Below, piece by piece: positions 22,208-37,200 of a DNA stretch of 64,000 bases. How positions within the stretch are numbered: position 1 is the stretch's first letter; each line of letters starts with the position of its first letter. The notes under the pieces are model-generated. The model was not told where the DNA came from. It did not search any database and saw nothing but the letters and a program-made list of their open reading frames with translations. This DNA comes from Lytechinus variegatus (lineage: Eukaryota; Echinodermata; Echinoidea; Temnopleuroida; Toxopneustidae): the NCBI RefSeq assembly GCF_018143015.1, contig NC_054746.1, positions 30,593,129-30,657,128 on the forward strand. Reading direction: 5' to 3'. Both the position numbers and the translations under genes were made by a program.

Positions 22208-25200
22208 CTGAAAAGAAAATAATGCAAGATGAAGCCAAATCAGAACTCTTATCATGTGTGCAAGAACAATTGAATAATAAATGCTTGTTGATGAAATACA
22301 GGCAAATGTGTTGCATGTATTTGAGGTACTGGAGCTCAGATATTCATGTATTTCAACAATACAGAATATCTAGAAAACTTAAATCGAGGTCAGAAAAAGG
22401 TGGTGGTCAAAGCTTCACAATCCTGTACCAGGTGTTGTCATAGAATACAGGAATTATTTAGTGATGGACTTCATGTGGGGTAAACAAAATATCGATAATA
22501 AATTTAATTGTATTAAAACACAAAATATAATTCTAGTAGTCTTTCTTTAATCACAATTATATTAAATCAATACATGTACTGAACCTGTTATGCCAACTTA
22601 CAGATTCTTTAGAATAGTACCAGCAAATAAATTGTCTCTAAACATAAATACTAGGGAGTTTTCTTGTTTTGATTCTTTAAAAAGCTATATAGAATCAAGC
22701 AGAGCTGCCAACCTGAACAAGAACATTTCAGTCTTTTAAAGCTGAAAATCAGTATTTTGGCGAGGAAATCAGTATTTTTAAAAAAATACCATAGGAAAAC
22801 ACATAAAACTGAAACTAGAGAAATCAGTATTTTGCATGAAACCATCAGTATTCTCATTTTTCAGTAATAAATACTGAAAATCCGTACTACTTGGCAGCTT
22901 TGAATCAAGCCATGTTCATACCAAGCCTGATGGGAAGTGGGATCCATGTTGACTGCTTCTCTCAGTATTCTCTCTGCCATGAGCATGTTTCCTTGCTGTG
23001 TGTAAACACAGCCGAGGTTCTGAAGACTGGTGATATGTGAAGGATTGATAGCCAGGGCACTGTCATAACACTGCTTGGCATCTGACCACTCTCTATTGTG
23101 CTCATGAATGCACCCTCTCTGTTCAAAATGTAAGGGAAAATATGAAAGAAGCTGAGGTGAAAAATGTTGAATTATCTTTTAAGGTCATGTACACCCAGCA
23201 AAAAGCTGATTTGAAGGAAAAAAGAAAACTCAAAGAGGCATAAAGGTGAAAGTTTCATCAAAATCGGATGAAAAACGAGACATGACTTTTAAAACTAGCT
23301 TAATTTCACAAAACAGTCATATGCACATTCGCAAATGAGGGGGATTAATGATATTGCCCACTCGTTATTTCTTTTGCATTTCATTATATGATATATCTAA
23401 TTTGTTTTCTCATTACAATGTGAAACAAAGTCTAAAACCTCCATGAACATGTGCAGTTTCCATTGTTGTAACATATTTATGATTCATAAATATGCCCCCT
23501 TATTGCAAAATCTGCCATAAACTGAAATACATTATATAGTTTATATAATGAAAAACAAAAGAAATAGTAAAAAAAAAAAAAAGAGAAGTTGAATTCTAAA
23601 ATTCTACAACTGAATTTATTTTACATCAGATTAGAGACTCGTCTTACTGTGTGCATAACTTGATGTGAGAGAGGAAAGATTGATGATGCTTCCTGCACAC
23701 AAGCTCTGGCTTCTTCAGGTCTCCCAAGACTTAGGTAGAGCTCAGCTGAATGGAACAGAGAGTAAAATATTTAGTAATTTGAACAAGGATTTCCATGTTT
23801 TACACCTTTTTTATTCACAATATTCAGGAAAATCAGTAAGCCTAGCTTAAAGATGAGTTAAAAACTAGACTTCTGTTCAATACATATTCAAGCATCATAT
23901 AAATACCATAAAAATACAATCTCTACAAAAAAAGTGGATATAACAAACATTGCGATAGTTTGTATTTCATCTAAAATGAACAAACCACTGAACTACATGT
24001 AGCAGCATTTACAGAGGCTTTATCCCCAAAGAAAACTGCAGTCTCCTACTGGATCTCTTGTTTTTTAAAGATATATTTCACTTGAACTGTGCAATCATTA
24101 TTAATGGGAACAATCTTTATATCAAGAATCATTCAGTCCTCACCAATGGCAAGCCAGATATGAGCCTGGATCATCCAGAGTTGTTGAGATCCCGTCTTGG
24201 GGATGAAACTACCGGTAGAGGAAGCTACCTCGGACAGAGCATGCTCTACCCTCGAAGCAGCAAGGGAGTTGTGAATGGAACCTATGGGTTCAAAAGAGAT
24301 ATGGCAATTTTCAGATCATCACAATGAACCATTCTATTATTCTCATTAGGAAGAAATATTAACAAGGATGTCAGGGTAGGTGAATGCTTATGTTGAAACT
24401 ACAGGAATTTCATGTAGTTTTCAGCTTTGGTGAATTGTACAGACATCTTTGGTATGTACATATAAGGTAGGTGGTGCTGGATCCTTAGTTACACGCTCAG
24501 GTAAAAATGCTTCCCGATAACGCAACCACAAGCTAATATATTCTCGAAGTATTGATAATAAGCTGATAGGATGGTTTTCAAATTCAGTGTTGGTGCTTGT
24601 TTAGGTGTTAGAAGCACAATTCAGATTGCTCATCATAGCTCAAAAACTTCCCCAAAACCTAGTGAGATTCACCCCAGCATCGGCTACATTTAAAGTTCAG
24701 TGTCATGCAGATGTACAAATTAGCCCAACACCAAAATGTAAACACCAAATTTAAAATCACCTATTGTTTTATACACCATCACATGGGTAACCTAACATTT
24801 GCTCCTTGGAAAGTTGCTTTTATCATACAAAGATGTAACATGAGAGATAAAGCTGTGAAACTGGTTTTGGTAGAAAATAATGTAAGAATGAAACTTACAT
24901 GTAGGATACTAGTTGGGTTTGGGGTCAGAACTCAAATTTGACTAAATAAAGCACAGAGTTTTTAATAGAGCATGTCTCTGCGATAAATTTTATGGTACCC
25001 ATTAATGAAGAGGTAATGATGATTTCTATTTACATTATAAATGCATTAAATTTTGAGAATACCTTTCAAATAAACAAAGTGGACATTAATCTCCAATATT
25101 ATAAGTAATAAGAAATAAAATGTAATAATTTAGATATCCCATTATCATAAAACAGAGACTTTGGGTTCTATATTGCAATCAAATTGAATTTAGAGTGAAG

Positions 25201-28200
25201 TACGACCTACATGTACATAATAAAATAAAATGCTTTCTTCATCAGCAATAATGACAAGTTATTTCAAATTGATTCTCAAATCTTAAGGTAGTATGATTAA
25301 CACTTTGTACATTACTGTGCTATCATAGGAATATCTCTCACTACGTATCTTTTTTTATTAAATCAAGAAATATAACAAACTAAAGTCATTGGGAATACAA
25401 ATGAAATTACTGACATGAAATATCTAACTGATATTTATATCATTGTCCTTTACTCCCCTAAATACAAATACATGTAAGTAACTGCATATAATAAGTAACT
25501 GGGTATACAAAAAACAAATATAATCATACATGGGCATGCTTCACTGCAAAGTATTGAAGCCAAACTAATAACCCCCTATTGTTATGTTTCTAAATCTACA
25601 TCAAACTTCAAAAAAATAATAATGTTCAACTATGAATATGTTTATAGCTATTTATTTTTTCATATCAATATATTTAAATTCCTACTAATGCATATTGCAT
25701 AACTGAAAGTGAACTGTAAATGTTGATAATAAAACTCATAAGCTGACTTCAAATCCTGTATAATTATGATCATTGTCTATTGAATATAAGACGTTAAGTG
25801 TGATTATTCCAAACATGTATTTAAAATTAATTTGATCAGGAATAAATTTGTATACAGAATAAATACTAGAATACAATAGCTATGTTGTGGCATACTATAT
25901 TTTGTTCATGTGTTATACTGTATCTACATAATATGTTCTCAATATTTTGCTTTTCATAATCCCAAGTCACTTGCAAATCTAACATGATCAAGCAGACAAA
26001 GATTTTTTATTGCTGGGATGTATAAAGAGTAAAATAAATGTTTAAAATGTCTAATTATATATTGGAACCTACAAATTAACCATTATATATGTCATGTTTA
26101 TGACTGAATGCATTTTGCTCAACATTCAGGCCTATGTTCATATACAAAAAACTAAAATACAACTAAGAATAAAATGAAATAAAATTAAAATCAGTAGCCA
26201 AAATCCACAGCCCCTTACACCCATAGGCCAATGCAAATATAGTTTGTGCTATATGTGTAAATACTTGAAATATAAGATAAGATAAAGCAGATGAACAAGT
26301 GATTAAATATACACTCGAAATACCTGATGCTGTAATGATTATGTTCTATTTACTTTGTATTATTTGTACAACCAAATAGCTTAATATACAATTGAAATAA
26401 TTCAATTCAATTTACTTATTTGTGAGTGTACTTGAAACGAATTGTGCTCACAAGGCAGGTTATGTTTATATCCAATAATTTGTGGCTGCCACTGCTGCAG
26501 TATGTATAACTAATGCAAAAGCTTCTTAAAAATAAATTTATGGAATTAAAAGTGATGGGAAGTATGTAAACTCTGAAAGAGGTAAAAATAATCTTAGATA
26601 AAATGTTCAGAATTACACTTAATCAAGAGGGCTGACACTGCCTTTGAATATTTCCATCTATGCAAATAAGCACTGTCAAACAGTGCAGACTGACAGGTGT
26701 ACATCAAAATTAGGATCAATGAGCTTGTCATTTAAATATGGACTTTGATGAGCTGTGTCATGGATGTGCATCTTAACTGTGAATTATTACTTTCAGGATA
26801 GGGGGTGGTTGGAAGAATATTTGCAATTGATTGCAAATAACAATGACAAATTATGATGGATAGACTGATTTCAACAACATTACATCAGGGTGCTGCAATC
26901 AATTTTATAATCAAGTGGAACTGTAAGCACACGATTGTAAATATTAAACACCATTAATGAGTCCACTCTTCAAACAGTGGATTAATGAATAAAACAGCGT
27001 ACTTAACCATGGCAACAGGCGTCAATTTGGCGCACTGTGACAAAAGTGCGTATCAGCATTGGAAATTTTTTTAACATACACGGTAAATAAGTGTAATTTA
27101 TACAGGAAATCTGCATAAACCATGGGTTCAACCGATGGTTTTAAAAACCACCTTTGTGAATTCGGGCCTTCATGTTACACCCCCAGTTCTTACATTCTAT
27201 TGAGAACCAGACCAGTTATTTGTATGTAATTGCAAGACTTTTATATAATTCATTGCTAGATTTGAGTGTAATTTCATCCCCAAAATTGATTTTTAATCGA
27301 TTGCAAGTGTTTTGTGATGCCCCCTGAGACATGATTTATCAAGCAATAATGGCTATTGCCTGATAGGTGTACAAATCATCAAAACGGCAACAGTCTTGAA
27401 TATATTTGATAAAATCAAACATAATGATCACCCACTACACACACATTCTAAATGTCCTAATGCTACTGCACAATATCAAATTCATATCATATATATGGAA
27501 ACAAAATCAAAACGAAGCATGAGAAAAAAAGGATGACTGCTATAAAATAATTCAATAATTAAAAAAAAGAAACAAAGGATAAATGAAAAGAAAAAAAAAT
27601 AATCTAAGATGGTAAATAATGTCAAATGAAATTGAATGCCTGACCATGAGTGTATTGTATACAAACTCAGAATCGATTCAGATATGACACATGTAAATCC
27701 CTTGGATTTTATCGTTATTACATGTTAATTTTGATTGCAATCACAAATTAATAGTTGCTTATATATTGTGCACATATCAAAAAAGTCTCAAAATTATAGT
27801 GTATTTAGATTTTGCTCACAGGCCAAACTAATGATACTTGAACTTGCATCCGAGGAATGCAATTCTTACCCCATCCCTCGGTGGAGAATCTAAAAATATA
27901 TATTTTATGCCAAAAGGACTTTATAGCCATTGAATGAGTCAAATCGGGACCAAGTAATTTGCAGCAAAGTGATAGTCATGTATTTTCATGACCAATACAC
28001 TTCTACGATATCATAAATTTTAAAGAGAACTATATATAAACACTGGATAAAGTGAATATGTGCAGAAAACAATGTTTTGGTTATCTTTCATTAATGATTC
28101 ATCAAAAGAAGGGGGATTTTGTTGTTGATTTGGTGATATACTGTATCATACCTGAGGGATCCATCAGCATGCCACATAATGGAAAATCATACTTACTTTT

Positions 28201-31200
28201 GCCTCTTTCACTTCTAGCATCTTAATATTGTTATTTTATGATAAAGAGTATGAACAGAGAAAGGTAGAAAGAAGATGAAGAGACACACATATGAAAAGTA
28301 TGAAAGTTTGAGGATGTCTTCCATATTAAAAAAAAATAAAAAACTTGTTTACACATGGGTCAGACTTTAATATATATATAATTTACTTCCAAAATCATTT
28401 TATGATTTAAATTATCTGTATGAAAGGCAACTGTGATTTCAATTTTAATTTCAAGGAGCTGAACTTGGGGGTAAATGTTTTCAACATTTTATCAATTGAA
28501 TTAAAAGAATACCGGTATGCTACAATGACATGTTTTTTCATATTGATTTTCGTTTTTAGGAGCCAATTTTCACGCATTCTATTTTTTGCTCCCATTGAAG
28601 TTGTACATATTGTTCTTGAATTGAAAATCAATTTCTGAAACATCACTGAATGTGGTTGCATTCTACTACAGAATGAGACTTTGTATTTTGATAATTAGCA
28701 AATGAAATATTTGTCAATGAACAATTTGTAATAAAAATTATAAAAACGTCATAACCCCACCCCAAAAAGAAAGAAAATTAGTTTTCTGTGATTTTCATTT
28801 ATGTAAAACCTTATATTTTGTATGCATTTAAAGCTAACACTAACCAATAAAGCCATGGTTACTCTTTCATGATTTATTGAAAATAGCAATGACATATCAA
28901 TGAATGACGTCACATATAGACAATCTGATATAAATAAAGATAATGAATATGTTTGTTTATTACAAATAATAGAGTGAATAGAAACAAGATGGTGGAAAGG
29001 TCAACAATATAAAGATGACACATACATTTATGTTACAGAATGGATGCTGATGATACAAATTATCATTTTCTCCAAAATTTTATATTCTTCTACAGTAAAT
29101 ACCATCAAACAATCAGCATAGAAAGAAGTATGGATACATTAATTCCACTAATTGTATTGCATGAACAGTGTTCTTTTTAATTTTGACAACTACACACCAT
29201 TTGAAATACTGTGCATTTCTTGAGTGTCAAAGAAATTAAGATGAGACTACTTTGAAATCTTTCTTTGAATCTTTCATTTGGACAGGCTACTCAGGGTCCA
29301 TGGGCTACTTTAGGAAACTCATCAGCCAAACTGGGTTTGAAATCTCCATCTTGTTCTTCTAAATGCTTTACAATAAGAAATTTATAAATAAGCAAACATT
29401 GCTTTTATGCTTACCTCAAGAAATCCAGAGGGGTGGGGGTATTTTCCTTTTTGAAATCATGCCATTGTATTTTTTGTGTAATACATTTCATTCTAAAATG
29501 TTACTAATAGAAATGGCATGGCTTACATGAAATTATGTCATTGCTAGCTTTCCTTATCTGAGATTGATTATTTAAAAATAATAGTACCTCAACAAGTGGG
29601 TTAAAAATAAAACATTGTCATTTTTTTATTATCCTGCAGCAAAATGATTTTTGAAAAATTATGAGCAAGCAAGAGAGACATTTCATGCTATAGCAGAAGC
29701 GTCCCTTTTTCAGAAAATTAAAGAAATTTGTAAAATTAGGAAAAATTAGTAATGAAATCCAAACTCCAAATGACAGAAAATAGAAGATCACGAAGAAACC
29801 TATTTTACATACATTGCAAAAGACAAATGCATGAAATATTTCAGCTTTATTTTTTCAAAAGATATGAAAAAAAGAAATGTTTGTTATGAGTATTGTGATG
29901 TATTACAAGCGTAACATTTATGATTTTATTTACACAATTGAATGCTTCGGAGTATCTATGATAACAGTATTTTTGTCAAACTTAGGTTACCAAAATAGTA
30001 CCACAATATGGAAATGGAAAAGGCGAATCAGTATTGTATCATAGATATTAATAGTGCAATAATCTACATTTAAAACTTGAATATTCTTCAGTTAATGTCT
30101 TGTATTCTGAAAATGAGTATATTTCTCATCTGTATTCTTAAAATTCTTATGACATATCAGTTGGCCTGCAGTGGGCTGTGCAAGCCAATGCCAATTTCTG
30201 AGTGCTATGGTATGGTACTAACAAAATGTAAGAATTAGTGTACAATTTTGGAATTGCGGAAACGATAAGAAACCATTTCTCTTTGCTGCAAGTTACATGC
30301 ACTGCACACAAGAATATATGTATGGGACAACATAAATGTTTGGGGCCCAAATCTCACCTTCCGTATTTTTCTACTTTCAATCACATTTTGAATGTTTGCA
30401 CATCTTAGACCAATCCATTTGTCACTAAAATATTAATCCTCTGTGATATGAAAGAACTTGAGAACCTGTGATGACTGTTTTCATCTGTCCCACATGAGCT
30501 CCCTATAACCTTTGCCATACATACGACACATCCTGGAACAACTACACTATAAATGCGATACCCAGAGTAGTTGAAAGTTGTCTTACCTGAGTCTCTATCA
30601 CTGTACTCTGCTAGATGCATCTGAACCAGGCTCCTTCTGTCTGATGTGACTCGTTCAATGAGGCCGGTCCCTCGGCTTGAACTGCTATACTCACATAAAG
30701 ATAGATAGTATTTTAAAAAGGAAAATTAGTCATTACAAATACAAAATGAGAAAGGAAGGAAGGACTCGGAGAGGGGTGAGAGAAGAAATGAAAAGGACAG
30801 GATTGAGAGAGGGAGAAGTGAGCTCAATAGAAGTAATAAACAGGTGACAAGAACATACATGTACTGATGGGGTTGGGGCGTAAGGGGGGGCGGAGGGGCT
30901 TACCTGTGTTGAACTGCTTCATAGCCAACCTTCCAATGTTCTAACATCTGTTTACATGTAACCAATGCTTCCTCCGGTCCCAGATGTATCTCCTCCAACT
31001 TGGCTTTGGTGAATTGAAGACTGTCAAAACAAATTAGAATATTATAATTAGTTATTTTCCCCACTCACCTTTATTCTATTTACAAACCAAATCATAAATG
31101 ATTAGAAAGGCATTAGGCAAATTTAGAAAGTCACTGGAAAAAGACCAACATCAAACTGACCATTCAGATAATTATTCACTTCTGTATTAATTTTCACATT

Positions 31201-34200
31201 TTGTTCAAATTGGACAGTGGACTGTATATCAAGATTGAAATGTGGAGTGCCAGTGGCTCATACTAGTGATAAGAAACCATACTGTTGGCATTGTGCATAT
31301 AACATGCCTCTCAATACACTAGCAAGTTGTAAAGTATGGATGTTATTACCCCAGTTTCAGATCTGGCAGTCATTTCTGGACAACAATACATTCAAGGAAA
31401 TTAATCATATTAAACCTGAAAGGTCTGTTTTCAAAAAGCTGCTCATAATCATACATGATTTCATGAACTAGAATATTAATTGCCTCAATGTGAGCTATTA
31501 GTTTTCCTGAGATATTATTAAATATCAAATGTATTTCAAATTATTTCACTGATATTCAATAAAAACATAAAGCTTGTCCTGAAAATCTATTTTATCTATA
31601 CAAATGTAAATCAAGATCTGCGTATTTCAACTTCAGCTAATGCAACCGAGGCAAACATATAGGGCCACATCTCACAAAGACTTGTGATAAATCAAAATCA
31701 GACTCAAACTGAGATTGATCTCAATTTGAGTTGGAATCAATGACAGCTCATTGTAAGACGGGGCCCAGGCTTCTATATTCCAGTCGCTCTTTTCAGAAAG
31801 CTTTCTGAAACGGCCCCCACAATGAGTGGCAAATGAAATATCTTAAACACAAAAACAACTCTAAAGTAGTTCCTCACTTGAAATCATCTGGGTACTGATG
31901 CACTGCTGCCTCAAGAACTGAGAGAGCCTCTGTGTATTGTTTCTGAGAAGACAGGAGAAGAGCTAGGAGATGAAGAGACTGGAGATCATCAGCACATAAC
32001 TGAAGAGCTAGGCGAACTCTCTGCAATGCTTCCGGGATCTAAAAACAAAGACAAGATGTTCATAAAGCAATGATTTACCCAAGTTTAACTCAATTTCATG
32101 AAGTGCTGGTATCCATCTTGTTCACTTAGTATGAATTATTTCAATTCTGCTGTGAAAAATTGTTCAAAATTTATTTTTGTTATGGACTTGGAGAAAGAGG
32201 TATTATGGGTTTACAACAAACTTCAATCAATTAAATGGTACATTGTATTTCATCATGGATATTGAAGTAAGATTAACACTGGAATTCTATAGAAGCGTGG
32301 TCTAAAATTCTTGTATAGTCCTTAAGAGTTTAATAATCAGAATGGGTTTAACAATCAGAGTGGATTCAATAATCAGAATGAGATCAAAATGAGGAAATAA
32401 TATGCTGAAGGTAATATTTGACATATACATATTTTCACAAATTTTGCCTCATTCAGCATAGTCATAAAATTTATGTTGTCATTGAATCAGGTCTTTGACA
32501 TTTGAAATTAGCAAAACGAAACCAAAGCAAAATTTCATCAAGACATGTGCAATATATACGTAAGTATATAAGCTGGAAGTCTTCTAGCAAAATGAAATGC
32601 TACTGACTGCAAAAATACATAAATTCAGTCTTGAGTAAAAACTTAAATTTTGCAGCAGTATATTTTTGCGAGTAAACTTGCAGCTTTTCTTCTGAAAGAC
32701 TGCCACATCTAGCTTGCCTCAGTAAGAATAATTTTCTCATCACCTTTAACAGTGCATTTTTGCATAATATCATTTCGACACTCGACACTTTGAGAACAAT
32801 TTGGGTGATGGGTCAACAACATTCAAACTAAAACACCATCAATAATACCTGTCTTGATAAAGCTAACTGCATAGCCATCTGAAACTGTGCCATGTGATCA
32901 TCAGGATCCAATGAGGTGGCTTGTTTGAAACAACTCAATGATTTACGCTGTAGCTCACATCTTTTGTCTTGTATAGTAGCTGTTAATTGCAGGTGGGGGG
33001 AAAAACCCAATGTTAAATGAATAGAAATGGGATGCTGGGGGTTGTGTGCATGGAAGCAAGAACCTGATTACAGGGATGATATATCTTCAAAATTCCATTA
33101 CACAATCAACCCTTTTCGAAGTCAGACCTGCATTTTCCCCATTCTTAATTCAGTTCACGAATTGCTGGAGCCATGATAAATTGAGAACATTTCAACCTTT
33201 TATATAAACTAGGAAAACAAGACAAATAATTTTAGCAGCATCTTTAATATAGGTTGGATTTCATACTTATTGGAATAGCCAAATAATATAATTGAATACA
33301 CATAATTACATATTTGTACTATTTTGTATTGAAACCTCATGTAGTTTGATGTAGTATGTCTATTGTATATTTGTCCATATGATGATGCTTGAAATTGTAC
33401 ATATATCTTTTTGCGAAATCACCGATCAGTTTCTTCTATATTTTATAATGCACATTGAAACAATTTGTATTAATCGCTCAAGAAAGACTATGTATTATTT
33501 TTATTTAAACAAGAAATGGTCGAACAGTCTCAAACCAATTTGTACCTTCTAGTGCCATCATGCCATAAGCCAGTCCTTTCATCATGTAACACCTCGGGGA
33601 TAATGGTTGATTGCCTACTTCAACTGCCTTGCTAGCAAACTCCAATCCTTCTTCCAACTAAAATAATAGGAAGTCAAACAGATTTAAATTATTCAATACA
33701 ATAATACAGCCAAATTCAGTCAGAGAGGAAGAGAGGTCATAGATAGACAGAGAGAGAGAGATTTGGTATCTCATGGAATAACCAATTAGAATTCATCCAT
33801 GTGTCTCCAATATGCCCCATGTATCTGATGAATGATCAGTGATATCTATAATCAGGAGTGTATTTTACAATGAATTCACAATATTCAATATCAAGAGCCA
33901 TATCTGATTATTATTTATTTTTTACTCAATCATGAATTAATGTAACACTTTTGCTTGTATAAACTTCTTAATGTAAAGATATTCAATGTGAAGTAAATAA
34001 AAAATTCAATAACCATACCTTTCTATTTGTGGCGATAAATTCAGAAAGAAATCAAATGAGAAAACTATTCACACTAAGATATAATAACCTGTTTGAGATG
34101 TTGTAGACACACTTTAGCAGCAAGCAGCAACACAGTTACATTGTCTGGCTGCATGTTGCTGCAACCTCGCAAAACCTGTAGGGCCCTGTCAAACTAGATC

Positions 34201-37200
34201 CACAAAAACAATTATACAACAGTGGAAATTATCATTGTAACTAATTACATCAAACTGCATAACCATTATCAACAAGGTAGAGGGTTGAGATTATCTACAG
34301 CAAAAACAAGTATCTTACATAAACTAATCCTATCTAATTGCAAAAACTCACTAAACAGGGAAAATGATTGAAATGCCATGAGAACACTGTTTTTGCAATT
34401 ATCATTGTAGTCATGTTTGAACTGTAGCACAATAAGCATGTGAAAAAATTATAAAGAAATTTGTATATCATTTCTACTGCAGAGGGATTGATTATATTAA
34501 AGAAGTGTCAATATCAGATTTTAACAAGACGAGGTTAATCAAACTCATTCTCTATTATTGTGATAAAAAATTGCAGAAACTTACGAAAAAAGGTAACATC
34601 AGGCTTGTCTGGTATGTATCCTTGAAACAAAAAATTGACTAACCTTTTCACTACTGATTAGAGATAAAGCAAACTGCATCCAAAGGTGGAATTCTTCAAA
34701 TGAAAACCTCATAGTCCTGTCAAGGGTCTGTTAAAATAATGGCAAATAATAATAATAATCAGATTCTCACGGATCATAATTACAAGAAACTTTCAATCAA
34801 ACACAGTTTTAAATTTCACATCCCATAATAAAGTATAAATCATGTTCTGAATTTAAATTTTGCAACTGACTGCTGGACTACTCCAGAAAGTTGAAATCCA
34901 TAGAAGTTATAGTTTATTTATCACTTTCTCACAGTAATTAACTTCAAAGTAATTAACTTCAGTCATCCATTTTATTTGTGTCAAGAGCATTGACATGACC
35001 GTCTTGGTCACTGGCACTGCCTCGAAAGGTAAAGTCTTTGTCAAGTTCCAGTCTCAGGTTTACATGTATGTAAGCCCTTGATAATCTATAAGAGATTTTC
35101 AAACACAAGACTCTAAAATACAATATCAAATAAATCAATACCCATGTCAAACATTAATATCGAGTCAACTATAGGCGATTACCAATTTTTTTTCCTTGTC
35201 AAATTTTTTACCTGTGTCAATCCCAAAATTTCAGGTGTACCCCCCTAAATTTTTTGACTTCTGCCGCCAATACTCCCGGGTCGCATTGCACAATTCTCAT
35301 AATCTATGGGAACTCTGCCATCGATTGTAAAAGCCATGATTACACTGTTTACTAGTCAAACACGATCAAAGTTAAATGGAAATTAACAAAAATATGACAA
35401 AGCAAACATAATTAATCCATTAGTTTTGCGTAGAGTATCTACTTATCATGAAAGCAAGAAAACTCTGATCACCTCGGACAGCATTTGATACTGCGCCCTC
35501 CTTGTTAGCGCAATGGTAAGTAGATCATACACAGCTGTGGCATTGAAGAATGTGTGCTGTCTGCTTTGACTATACTCCTTAGAACGACTCAAAACAACAT
35601 CACGATTTACCTACAAAATAAAGAAATAAGTTTCTTAAGAAATATATAAATATGAAATGCTGCTGTCATTGAAAATTCTCTACTTTTCTTTTAATTTGCT
35701 TATCATTTATAACTGTACAAACAACTTGTAACTATCTGCGCAAATAAAAGTCTAGTACTAGTGCAAATAAGAGAATTGAAGAAAACCTCATGTATTGGAA
35801 AACAACACTACCAGGAATATACATGTTTACTGTGATATTATGGATTCATAGTTGAAATTAATGTGATTAACAATAAAGATGATGATAACATTATTCATTA
35901 TATCATACAATTATAATAAAGTTCATAAATATTATCAAAGGGTCTAAATGCACTGAAAATATAGGAATATTTTCATATCATTACTAATCCTATCACAAAC
36001 ATTAACAATTATTGTTTTATCCAATTAATGACCATTCCTAAATTTACAATCATTACTGGGTAATGTGTAAAAGGTTATACAATGATAAATGAGCTCCACT
36101 ATGTCATAAAGTCATTACCTCCGTGACATGAAATACAGTATCACAGATAAATCATTGCACATGTAAATGTATTCATTCATGAAATGGAACGATAAGATGA
36201 TAATTTTAGTGAATATATGCCTGTGCAGAAAATTATATGCCTGTGTAGGAAATTACCATTCCTGGTATGGCAGTGCCACAATTTGCTCTACATTAATTTA
36301 AGCCTGCTACACAAAATTTCACTTGTGTAGTAATTACTAATAATTTCTTAACATAGGACTGTATAGAACATACATGTAGCTGAAAGTTTTCCTCTAACAG
36401 CCAGATATGCTAATCAAATTTGAGAAGTAAAATTACTCCCTGCTGTGTGCTTGTTATGGCTATAAATTGATCTATAAATTTAATCGAGTTTTAGACATTT
36501 GGTTTTGTAATGGTAGTTGGAATTAAAGTATGAAGATGATAGTTTTTTACATGAAGAAAACACCTATTGTATCTTAACAATTTCTTATTGATGATATACA
36601 TAATTTAAAATCATTCTTATAATTTTTCTTATAATTGAAGTACCATGGAATGATATGGATGCATTGCTTGTGTGTACAGTATATTCAATCCATGTAGCAT
36701 GAGTGCAAGTTCAATGTGATGAATGGCTACAAATGGGAGCAGTGTGAAAATAATTATGATGTAAAGTGACAAAGTATTAATAGAAAAATATCTTATTTCA
36801 AATTTCTTTTAAAAAGTGTATTAATCAAGTCTTTGTAAACCCAAAATCATATTCTCGCCTGTTGAAGGGACTGCAAGGATTTCATTGCAAATGTTACATC
36901 CCTAACCCTAACTATTCTTATTTTAAATCTGATTTTGGTGAGATTTTCAGCATTACCATTATACTTGCTTGATTTTTCTCTTTTGATTCATATCAACATA
37001 TTTCTAAGGTGAACTTGACCTTCAATTAAAGGAATTTTTGCTCCAATAGTATAAACCTTTTTAAAGCAATTTCATTTCAATTTTTCTCAGCTCACAAGAA
37101 ATGGCAGCCTTATGAAGATATAGAAAGTGTGTTTCCACTCTCTTCAAAGTTCATTGACTTCCCAATTCATTCAGTATCTAAACAAAATATCAATTCATGA

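Noticed and set aside
30587..30690. Alternative acceptor at TATGTGAG for TTC7 exon 15
   Set aside because: It would break the phase with exon 14; the AG five bases downstream restores the frame and the SSSSRG reading.
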